From Pleurotus ostreatus/Saccharomyces cerevisiae fusant (lineage: Eukaryota > Opisthokonta), in contig JAMQCK010000652.1 in NCBI GenBank assembly GCA_024196135.1, positions 1 through 18,277 of the forward strand: a stretch of 18,277 bases of DNA, in the 5' to 3' direction. Position 1 is the first letter of the stretch, and every line of letters starts with the position of its first letter. The notes beneath the pieces were generated by a model that ran no database searches, had not been told where the DNA came from, and saw only the letters and a program-made list of their open reading frames with translations. The position numbers and the translations under genes were made by a program. Shown in pieces: positions 1 through 7,646 of this stretch.

Positions 1-341
1 ATCAGGAATATGAAGCAGCAGGGCTTTGAGGATGTGCGTGTCCTAGCTTGGCGATGGGTGGTCATGCGCTGACGGCTTGCTGTTTGCAGGTGTACCTGTC
101 AATGGACGCGGGGCACTACTTGCCTGACTTCATCTACTACTGCTCGTTGGCGGAGGTCATCCGCAGCGTCAAGCCATACGAGCGGCGGCGCGGGACGCAG
201 GTCCTGGTCGTGCACGTCCCGCCGGTGGGCCAGCCGCTGACGAGCGAGCAAGTGACGACGGCGCTGAAGCTGATCATCACCTGGGTATGCAGCGAGCTGC
301 AGAGCATCGACGATACGCTGGCGAAGGAGCGATTCCAGTGA
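1..341 (+). CDS. Pyroglutamyl-peptidase I-like protein (peptidase family C15), 3' end only
   Basis: This is the C-terminal part of a gene that begins left of the window. A short exon (1-33) ends at a GTGCGT donor. The intron is 34-89 (56 nt, GCTGAC branch-like site, TTGCAG acceptor). The last exon is 90-341 and stops with TGA; both junctions are phase 0. The joined peptide has the family signature DAGxYLxDFxYY followed by VHVPPxGxP, as in eukaryotic pyroglutamyl peptidase I. That enzyme is a cytosolic cysteine peptidase that removes N-terminal pyroglutamate. The His of VHVPP corresponds to the catalytic His. The position that normally holds the catalytic Cys (DAGRYLCDF in the animal enzyme) is Pro here (DAGHYLPDF, codon cct), so activity is doubtful. 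Family assignment is good; function is uncertain because the N-terminal part is missing. Confidence 0.8.
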
Positions 342-752
342 TCGTTCCGCTCGTTGTGAGTATACCCGTCTCTTGCGGCAGCGTCCTGATGTCCTGACAC
401 GTCGGGTGCGCGCCACGTCTGTAGCCTGGAGTCCTTCTCATTTGGAATCGTCCGCTGTATCTATTACCTCCCCCTCTGCGTCCGTTGTACATACTTGTAA
501 TCCTCATCGTGACTTGGACAATCGCTGTTGCTGCCACGTTCGCCCGCTGTCCCCTCCTGCTGCCCACCGTGCGCCTGCTGGCGTCGCGGTCACATGTACT
601 GCGAGGGCGCGTTGATAACGCCATCGTCGCGTGCTCATGTGCGCGGTGACTAATTCCGCGCCGCTTGTGGCCGTCCACAATTTCTTTCCGCTGGCGACCC
701 GCGGGCGTCCTCTGCTTTTTGGGAATTCGTGGTCGACAGCGGTCCTGCGCAC

Positions 753-760
753 TATTTAAG
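753..760 (+). promoter_or_regulatory. TATA-like element of the APS kinase gene
   Basis: TATTTAAG lies 61 bp upstream of the APS kinase ATG and is followed by a pyrimidine-rich, ATG-free leader, which fits a fungal core promoter. The rest of the gap between the two + strand genes (342-820) shows no credible gene. Open frames there on either strand have no recognisable motifs. Confidence 0.45.
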
Positions 761-820
761 CCGTCCCCTGCGGCCAGCGACACCCCATCAGCACCAGCAC
801 CCGCCCCGCCCTCTCCCCCC

Positions 821-1575
821 ATGGCCACCAACATCACCTTCCACCCTGGTGAGCACCGATCGCACCGATCGGCGTTCCCCCACTCATCCTAGCGCAGGCT
901 CTGTGACCGCCGAGGAGCGCGTCAGCCTCTTGCAGCAGCGCGGCGCGACGATCTGGCTCACCGGCCTCAGCGCCAGCGGCAAGTCCACGATCGGCTGCGC
1001 GCTCGAGCAGCACCTCCTCCACCTCAAGAAGTTCACCTACCGCCTCGACGGCGACAACATCCGCTTCGGCCTCAACAACGACCTCGGCTTCGACGAGAAG
1101 AGCCGGAACGAGAACATCCGCCGGATCGGCGAGGTGCGCTTGCCTCTGTTCGTTCAACTTGACCTGTCTGACCCTTCTTGCAGGTCGCGAAGCTCTTCAC
1201 GGACGCATCGTGCATCACGATCACCGCGTTTATCTCCCCCTACCGCGCAGACCGCGACACGGCCCGCCAGGCGCACGAAAAGTCCAACCTCCCGTTCATT
1301 GAGGTCTTCGTCGACGCCCCGCTCTCCGTCGTCGAGCAGCGCGACCCGAAGGGTCTCTACAAGCGCGCCCGCGCTGGCGAGATCAAGGGTACGTATCTCG
1401 CACCCGCTCATGCTCGCCCCACGCTCATCTCCGTACAGACTTCACCGGCATCTCCGCCCCGTACGAGGCTCCTGAGAAGCCCGAGATCCACATCCCGACG
1501 GACAAGTTGGACGTCCAGGAGGCGGTCAAGGTCATCACCGAGTACCTTGTCGCGAACCACTACATCACGCTCTGA
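821..1575 (+). CDS. Adenylyl-sulfate (APS) kinase
   Basis: This enzyme phosphorylates adenosine 5'-phosphosulfate with ATP to give PAPS, the second step of sulfate assimilation in the cytosol. Four exons are read: 821-848, 898-1133, 1184-1388 and 1439-1575, with introns 849-897, 1134-1183 and 1389-1438 (49-50 nt, all GT..AG). They join to a 201-residue protein, almost the length of yeast Met14. The N-terminus [10 protein letters not shown] matches the fungal enzymes closely and fixes the start, although exon 1 is only 28 nt. Visible motifs are the P-loop GLSASGKST (residues 32-40), the APS-binding [45 protein letters not shown] and the C-terminal FTGISAPYE. It is a stand-alone kinase, not fused to ATP sulfurylase. 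It converges on the FunK1 gene A, whose stop is about 175 bp away. Identification is secure. Confidence 0.97.
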
Positions 1576-1749
1576 GGGACGGAGGTGGTGTTGTAGAATA
1601 TTCATTATAGACCTATCTATTGCAATCCAATGTTGTACACTGCACAGATAAACTGCGAGGAGCATCGAGCGACATGGACTGAGCCCCACGCCGGTGCTGG
1701 TCGCACATTAGCCAAGTCTTGCTGCCTATTCAGCGCTTGCGCGATGTGC

Positions 1750-3969
1750 CTAGGTAGTGAGCCTGCGCTTCTTGGCACCACCACTTGGAGTCTTCTTCGT
1801 ACGCTTCCTTTTGTTCGGCGACGCGCTGGTCGAGGGTTCGTCAGAGCAAAGCATTCCACCAGAATCGTGGATCGTGTCGGACGGCGAACCATGCGAAGAG
1901 GACGAGGACTCTTGAGCACGACGAAGCTCCGGTGGTTGCTGAGCCTGAGTGTGCTTGGCCAAAATATCGAGCACATCTTCATGCGTCACGATGTCCTTAT
2001 CCTTTGGACAGACAATCGCTTGGCGCAGCTCGCACACGCAGTCCTTCAGGTCGTCGAAGTACGGGTGGAAGTTCTCGTCCAGAAAGACGCGGAATTCCTT
2101 TTGAGACTTGGCATACACGTCGGTCCACTTGCGCTGGCCAATTTCCTCGATGCTGCCCTTGAACCACTGACCCATGGGAGAGTTGCGCCAGTCGTAGCCC
2201 TTGCGCCTCGTGCACGATGGGCCGGCGTAGTATGTACAGATCCACATCAGCACGTAGAGGAACGATTCGAGATCATGAGCGGCTACGTGCGGCGCGCGGG
2301 GTTGCAGAAGGAGGCTCGTCGACATGAAAGGTACTGTGCCCTGCAAATCGTCAAGGTCATATCCACACAGCAGACACGAAGTACTCACTGCACGGTGGCC
2401 GATTGGCCCTGCACTGAAGGGCCCACTCACGAATGTCGCACAATCCAAGTCGATGAGGAGGCCTCGCCGTATCCGTTCGTCCGCATCCTTCGATCGCAAC
2501 ATGATATTTTGCTCGCTTATGTCGCAATGCAATGCTTTCTTCTGCGCGAATAACATGTAGTGGGCTGCGGCGGTGGTCAGGGACACAACGGAAGACGTTA
2601 GACGCAACTGACCTTCGACGGCATCGCGGAAACCAGACAAGAGCTCCTCTTTCGACGAGAAATCGCACAGCGGTCGCGCGTACGGCTGGGTGACGAGCCG
2701 GTGCAAGTTCATGTGCCCTATAGCCATAAACTCGTCTTTCCGTCCTTGTCCAAGCAGCCCCTTGCGAAAGCTGTCGGTCGAGGTGTAGTTTCCTTCCTCG
2801 GTATCGGTGACGAGTTCATGCGCGATGAGAGTGGGAAGGCCATCAATGTCGCCTGCAAGTCTGAGGAAATCAGCCTCAGACGAGCGCCCGGCACGTATCC
2901 AGGTGCTCTTGATGATGTAGTCCTCATCATCACCTGGTTTGCGACAGCGCCAACAGATTGTACCGGCCCCACGAACACGGTCGTTGTGGAAAAGTCGATC
3001 GACGATTTCGTACTCGATTTCGTCGACAGTGATGAAGCGTGTTCCTCCTTCGCGCAGTTCTATCGTGGGGTCACGACCCAGAGGTACACCGTCCAAGAGC
3101 ATTAGGGAGCAGAGGACGCGGACCAGAACCTCGGCCTGCCGGTGCACCTTGTAAAGCAGGGACTGTACTCGGCCCGCGCGATCATGTACGACCACAGAGA
3201 AATCGTCTCCAGCGAACGCGAGGCCGAAGTGATAGAGACAGTTGTCTTGCGCAGCGAAGACGTTTGCTGCGCTCCTGGATAGGCGCCGCACGACGTCGGA
3301 CATGAGATTGGCGGTGTCGGCGACTTGCACGTCACAGAGGACGTTTCCCCAGCGCATGTTAGACCCCGCCTCCGTGAGGACAACGCCGTAGACCGACTCG
3401 CATTCTCCGTCAGGCAGGCGGCGCTGGCTTCGTACCGTGGACCACCGCCTTTCTTTTCGAGGTAAAGGGCTGCCCTCTTGCTCCATGGCCTTGCGATAGT
3501 AGTCATGTATCTCGTTTAAGAATGCCGCCACCTGCTGTTCACGTTGTCCCTCGCGGGCTGAGCGCGTCATGCAGGGATAATGCGACCATTGAGAGGCCTT
3601 GTGGTCGTACATTTTTCGCGGCATGTTGAGGAAGGTGGCATGCGGGTAGAGGTTTCCATGCGATGTGATCTGTCCAGTGACTCCTGGCACTCTCCACAGA
3701 GCCGTCTTTTCCAACTCGAGAGTGTCGTCTTCGTGAAGTTCAATGGAATGAGGAATCGTATGTATGGGAGCGGGGCAGGTCGGGGAAGAGTGGCGATGGA
3801 AGGCGGGACAGTAATAAGGGGGAGAGGAGGAGTCAGTTGCACCAGGCGCTGTTGTGTGCTTCGCGCGCTTTTTGGCAAGAGTTCTTGAACTTCGACGTAA
3901 TTGGATGGCGTCGGACGACGTCTTGATCTTCGATACTTGGTAATCGCGCAAAAGTTTCTGGATCGACAT
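1750..3969 (-). CDS. FunK1-type fungal protein kinase, copy A
   Basis: This is a fungal-specific FunK1 family kinase. The exons, in transcription order, are 3969-2613, 2564-2389 and 2340-1750. The introns are 2565-2612 and 2341-2388, each 48 nt. Splicing gives 707 residues. Both introns are multiples of three with no in-frame stop, so the unspliced frame is also open (739 residues). I call them introns because of GTCAGT/GTGAGT donors, CTGAC and CTTGAC branch-like sites, CAG acceptors, and exact positional match to introns in copies B, D and E. Visible kinase elements are a Gly-rich segment RGAGTICWRC, the ATP-binding Lys in DYIIKSTW (K354), HCDISEQN (D467, N472), IDLD (D491), GTVPFM, and the FunK1 hallmark HDLESFLYVLMWIC. 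The tail after residue 680 is basic (KRKRTKK, AKKRRLTT) and resembles a nuclear localisation signal. Substrates are unknown. It is the last member of a same-strand array. Confidence 0.9.
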   Translation of the reverse strand: MSIQKLLRDYQVSKIKTSSDAIQLRRSSRTLAKKRAKHTTAPGATDSSSPPYYCPAFHRHSSPTCPAPIHTIPHSIELHEDDTLELEKTALWRVPGVTGQITSHGNLYPHATFLNMPRKMYDHKASQWSHYPCMTRSAREGQREQQVAAFLNEIHDYYRKAMEQEGSPLPRKERRWSTVRSQRRLPDGECESVYGVVLTEAGSNMRWGNVLCDVQVADTANLMSDVVRRLSRSAANVFAAQDNCLYHFGLAFAGDDFSVVVHDRAGRVQSLLYKVHRQAEVLVRVLCSLMLLDGVPLGRDPTIELREGGTRFITVDEIEYEIVDRLFHNDRVRGAGTICWRCRKPGDDEDYIIKSTWIRAGRSSEADFLRLAGDIDGLPTLIAHELVTDTEEGNYTSTDSFRKGLLGQGRKDEFMAIGHMNLHRLVTQPYARPLCDFSSKEELLSGFRDAVEGQLRLTSSVVSLTTAAAHYMLFAQKKALHCDISEQNIMLRSKDADERIRRGLLIDLDCATFVSGPFSAGPIGHRAVSTSCLLCGYDLDDLQGTVPFMSTSLLLQPRAPHVAAHDLESFLYVLMWICTYYAGPSCTRRKGYDWRNSPMGQWFKGSIEEIGQRKWTDVYAKSQKEFRVFLDENFHPYFDDLKDCVCELRQAIVCPKDKDIVTHEDVLDILAKHTQAQQPPELRRAQESSSSSHGSPSDTIHDSGGMLCSDEPSTSASPNKRKRTKKTPSGGAKKRRLTT

Positions 3970-4296
3970 CGTACTGGACAGTTATCAGCGATTCTGCAAT
4001 ATCTCAGGCGTACCCCAACGCTTTTGTCGTTGCTGGCAGGTAATCAGATCGCACCCAGGAATGAAAGCCAGTGGCGGTCGCAGGGCCTCTGCTGGCTCGG
4101 TGGTGTGGGCTAGGACAATGGATAGTCTATTGATGCTGATGGAGGTTTTGTACAAGAATGCGTTGTGAAAGAGTCAAGACCATGCGTGTGACATTCAAGC
4201 TGTGACAGTATATCCCACGCCACACTAAGATGCCCCCCAAGGTCGCGGTAGCCGCCGTACCCGTGGAGGCTGTCCTCATCGACCCAGTCTATCGTC

Positions 4297-4322
4297 CGGC
4301 AATATCTAGCGGCAATATCTAG
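4297..4322. repeat. 13-bp perfect tandem duplication
   Basis: The unit CGGCAATATCTAG occurs twice with no spacer (4297-4309 and 4310-4322). It lies in the gap between the start of FunK1 copy A and the stop of copy B (3970-4375). That gap otherwise shows no convincing gene and should hold the copy A promoter and copy B 3' UTR. Confidence 0.8.
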
Positions 4323-4375
4323 ATGGTCCACTAGTAGAGGGAAAACGTCCACCGGGAAGACGGCCCCTCTCGCCT

Positions 4376-6094
4376 TTAAGCTTCCAAAAGCCTCGGCCGG
4401 CGACGCTTGTCTGCAGGCTGTTGAGCGCACGCGTGTATCTCGAGGATGTTGTAGATTTCTTCGTGTGTCGTGACCTCCTTGCGGAAGAAGATGGCGCGCC
4501 GTATCTCGCACACGCAATCCTTGAGGTCGTCGAAATAAGGGTCGAAGGTGTCGTCCAAGAAGGCGCGAAACTTCCCCGGCGGCTTGAACATGATATCCTG
4601 CTTGAGCTCTCCGACTGTCGTAGGGTCGCCCGAGAACCACTGGCCCATAGGAGACTGGTATGGATCGAACCCGGGCTCCCTAGCGCTCATAGGCCCCGCG
4701 TAGCTCGTGCATATCCACATGAGAACGTAGAGGAATGACTCTAGGTCGTGGATGGGCCAGTGGGGAACGCTAGGGCGGAGAAAGAGGGTGAAGGACATGA
4801 ACGGCAATGTACCCTAAGAGGCTGTCAATCATCGCAATCTTATGAAGTAGGAGGAGCTTACGAGGTGATGACCTTCGTGCGGCGTACGTCGCGGGCCATT
4901 GTAATGGGTAGCAGAGTCGAGGTCGATCAGGAGCCCGCGTCGCAACCGTCCCGAAGCCTGGGCACGTAGCATTACGTTGTGTTCGCTGATATCGTTGTGT
5001 AGTATGCCCCTCTCTTCGCACAAAACGAGATGTGCTACAGACTCGTCAGCTCTCGAGAGTGCAGCGCGTAGAATTCACTGACCTGCAACGGCGTCTCGTA
5101 TTGCCGAGAGAAGTTCTTCCTTTGAGCTAAATTCCGCCAAGGGGATGGCTAATGGTTGCATGACTAGCCGATGCAGATGAAGCACATCGATGCCCCGCAG
5201 TTCTTCCTGCCTGTGCGACCTGCGCAAAGGTGCACGGAACAAGTCCGTAGACCTAGGAATCCCTTTCGAGTCAACCACAACTTCATGGTCAATGAGGGTG
5301 GGAATCCCATCAACGCCCTCAGCCTGCTTGAGAAGCGACATCTCGGGATCCTCGCACCTCACGTTGACCCAGGTGCTCTTGATGACATAGTCGTCGTCGC
5401 TTCCTGTTTTACGGCAACGCCAGCAGACGGTACCTCGCCCTCGGATGGAATTGCTTTGGAAGAGGCGCTCCACAATGTTGTATTCGACTCCGTTCACGCA
5501 GAGCAAGCGTGAGCCATCCGGTCGCTTGAGGATGGCAGGATCCCGGCCAGGGCGTATGTTCTTCGCGAGAGTAAGGGCCAGCACCAGGCGAACAAGGAGG
5601 ATGCCATGCCTGTGCACATGGCGCGTGTGGCACTGAACGCGACCAGCGCGGTCATGCATGACAACAGCGAAGGAGTCGCCGGCGAAAGCGAAGCCAACGT
5701 GGTAGATGCAATCGTCCTGAGTAGCGAAGACATATGCGGCGGTCGTCGAGAGCTTTTGTACAGCTTCGGAGATGAGCTCGTCACTGCCGACTACTTGTAT
5801 GTCGCACAAGACATTGGGCCACTTGACTTCCGAGCTCGACCCAACAAGGACAGCCCCGAATAAGGAGGCTTCTTCGCCGTTGGAGTGGACAAGCGAGGTA
5901 CGAGTAGGAGACCACCTATACTCTTCGTCGGGGAGGAGTATACTCCTCTCTGTCAAGACGTTGCGACAGTGTTCGTGGATGCCATCCAAGAAAGTCGAAA
6001 CGAGTCGCTCGCGTTCTCCAGCCGGGTATGCAAGGGACAAGTCAGGATATTCTGACCAACGCCTCGTCTTCGTGTTGAAGTACTTCGGCGGCAT
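4376..6094 (-). CDS. FunK1-type protein kinase, copy B, N- and C-terminally truncated (possible pseudogene)
   Basis: Exons in transcription order are 6094-5083, 5034-4862 and 4813-4376, with introns 5035-5082 and 4814-4861 (48 nt each). The first in-frame ATG (6092-6094) gives 540 residues, against 755 in the close paralogue E. Homology to E continues in frame upstream to about 6211 (codons for DLHDALDLEGTALRD). There is no ATG there, and an in-frame TAA lies just before. The equivalent of the roughly 80-residue basic and serine-rich N-terminus of E is absent. A TATA-like run at 6235-6243 would put the first transcript ATG at 6204, in another frame. The kinase core looks intact: RGRGTVCWRC, YVIKSTW, HNDISEHN, IDLDSAT, GTLPFM and HDLESFLYVLMWIC. 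The protein stops soon after PADKRRRPRLLEA, lacking the long acidic and basic tail of E. Either a shortened kinase or a decaying copy is possible. Confidence 0.75.
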
Positions 6095-6234
6095 ATCGAA
6101 GTAAATGCTGTTCGGGGGGCATGGGAGCAGAGACAAAGGGGCGAGAGCTTCGAAGAAGTCTCCAACATCGCGCAGCGCTGTTCCCTCCAAGTCAAGCGCG
6201 TCATGCAGGTCGGTTTCTGGTCGGCATTAAGGGC

Positions 6235-6243
6235 TATATATAT
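6235..6243 (-). promoter_or_regulatory. TATA-like run upstream of FunK1 copy B
   Basis: TATATATAT lies about 30 bp before the homology of copy B begins. Upstream of it, on the + strand near 6430-6480, are the patches GGAGG, ACGCGTT, GTCACAT and TCACGCGTC. They occur in the same order in the copy E upstream region near 13090-13172. The stretch 6212-6680 contains no convincing gene. Confidence 0.4.
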
Positions 6244-6492
6244 CGTCGGTAATGAAGACAGAAATCGACAGCGTAGTTACGCACTGGCTTTTATGCAATA
6301 GTAAGATACGCTCTGTCGCTGCGATCCTGCGTCCAAGGGATGCGACGGCTGGATGATAAGAGGAGCAATCGCCGAGCTGCGGAAAGCTGTATATCTTCGG
6401 GATACGGGAGGCTGCGAGAGGCGATGATGGAGGTAGAATTCAAGACGCGTTACCCGCTTGTCACATATTTCACGCGTCAGAGCACATGGACA

Positions 6493-6500
6493 TCACGTGA
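6493..6500. promoter_or_regulatory. TCACGTGA palindrome upstream of FunK1 copy B
   Basis: This is a perfect 8-bp palindrome containing the CACGTG E-box core bound by fungal bHLH factors. It lies about 280-400 bp upstream of the copy B coding homology. The same 8-mer occurs upstream of copy D. Binding is inferred from the motif only. Confidence 0.4.
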
Positions 6501-6679
6501 CCATCTCAACATTCCTCTCTTTTCCCGGATGACCTATGATCCTCCAGAATCCAAGGCTTAGCAATAGCAAGACTTGACGCGAGTCTCAATTTAGTCACTT
6601 TGATTATCATATGTCGGCCTTGGGCATCCAGAGGAAGACTCATAGCATTGAAACAGAGTATCCAGATGGCGGGATGGTC

Positions 6680-6949
6680 AGCAACAAGCGTATGAAGTAC
6701 TTCCAGAACGTATACGAGTTTCTTTTCTTTCCATAATGTAAAATCATATCAGCTGCTACTTGCCATCTGCCTCGTTGAGCATTGGCCGGATACAAGGGAG
6801 TGCCTTTGCCGCCATCCGAAGCTCTGCTTATCGTCCTTGATTTTGACCATGACGTCGCTTCGAGGTCAGTAGAACGACCATTGTCGCGTTCAGTGGCGAG
6901 CTCGCCGAGTCATTCGTCATCGCCGTCAGTATGAGGGTCGCGCTGCTTC
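6680..6949 (-). pseudogene. Decayed 3' end of FunK1 fragment C
   Basis: Beyond the stop of fragment C, the sequence can still be lined up with the C-terminal coding region and 3' UTR of copy E. Shared patches include CAAGCGTATGAAGTA (6685-6699, and 10471-10485 in E) and TCAGCTGCT (6749-6757, and 10538-10546 in E), then TGCCTCGTT, GGTCAG-like and GTCGCGCT blocks in the same order. The frame is broken and the basic C-terminal coding segment of E is not preserved, so this is a non-functional remnant. Confidence 0.6.
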
Positions 6950-7489
6950 TCAAACGTCCACCATTCCGACGATCCACTCGGCTCGAGACTCCCAGGAGGG
7001 CGGCACCTCCCGACGATCCCATAGCGCAGGCCGGTAACGCTCATCTGACGGTTTCTGAGCGCGCGCGTGCACCTCCAGGATGTTGACGACGTCTTTGTGC
7101 GTGGCTCCCTCGTTGGTAAGTAAGATGGCCTGTCGTATCTCGCACACGCAGTCCTTGAGGTCGTCGAAATAAGGATCGAAGGTGTCGTCCAAGAAGGCGC
7201 GAAACTCTTTCTCCGGCTTGAACATAATGTCTCGCTTGAGTCTTCCGACAGTCGTAGGGTCGCCCGAGAACCACTGGCCCATGGGAAATTGATATGGGTC
7301 GAAGCCAGGCTCTCTGGCGCTCATGGGTCCCGCATAGCTCGTGCATATCCACATGAGAACGTAGAGGAATGATTCAAGATCGTGGATGGGCCATCTCATG
7401 TCACGCGGCACCGGTCGACGTCGGACAACCGTAGCTACAGTAACACCAGTTTCTGATCCGCTTTCGTCCAGAATACCCTTTGAGTCCAT
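6950..7489 (-). pseudogene. FunK1 C-terminal lobe fragment, copy C
   Basis: An open frame of 179 codons begins at ATG 7487-7489. After about 30 unrelated residues it enters FunK1 homology abruptly at WPIHDLESFLYVLMWICTSY. It then follows copies B and E through the FDPYFDDLKDCVCEIR region and diverges after AQKPSDERYRP. The nucleotide match to B and E begins sharply near 7393. Everything upstream in a kinase is missing: the Gly-rich segment, ATP-binding Lys, catalytic Asp and DLD. It cannot be an active kinase. It is most simply a 5'-truncated segmental duplicate of an E-like gene that kept part of the 3' flank. A short pseudokinase-like peptide could still be expressed, but nothing shows it. 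The gap 7490-7646 holds only the presumed D 3' UTR. Confidence 0.75.
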
Positions 7490-7646
7490 TTCTATCAGGA
7501 TTGACTGACATCAAACACACCTTATTTCCCTAATAACTCGTTGATCTAGACGCGTGTTCCATTTGAAGCTCACAACTACTTATGAGGCCCGTATACGCAT
7601 GTGCTCAAGAACTCCCTCTCCATGATTTCTTCAGTTATACATGAAT

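Noticed and set aside
277..837. 186-codon minus-strand frame between the peptidase and APS kinase genes
   Set aside because: It overlaps the last peptidase exon and the APS kinase promoter, has Arg-rich composition typical of a chance frame, and no motif.
729..1475. 248-codon + strand frame over the APS kinase
   Set aside because: It runs through introns and leaves the kinase frame; the spliced four-exon model reproduces the known enzyme end to end.
1630..2553. 307-codon open frame on the + strand
   Set aside because: It is antisense to conserved kinase motifs of FunK1 copy A and has no recognisable domain; a shadow of GC-rich coding DNA.
6340..6561. 73-codon + strand frame upstream of copy B
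   Set aside because: It overlaps sequence that resembles the copy E upstream region, with no motif; more likely regulatory DNA.
6191..7646. A transposon as the cause of the gaps and breakpoints around B and C
   Set aside because: I found no terminal repeats, target-site duplication or transposase/reverse-transcriptase motifs; partial segmental duplication is sufficient.
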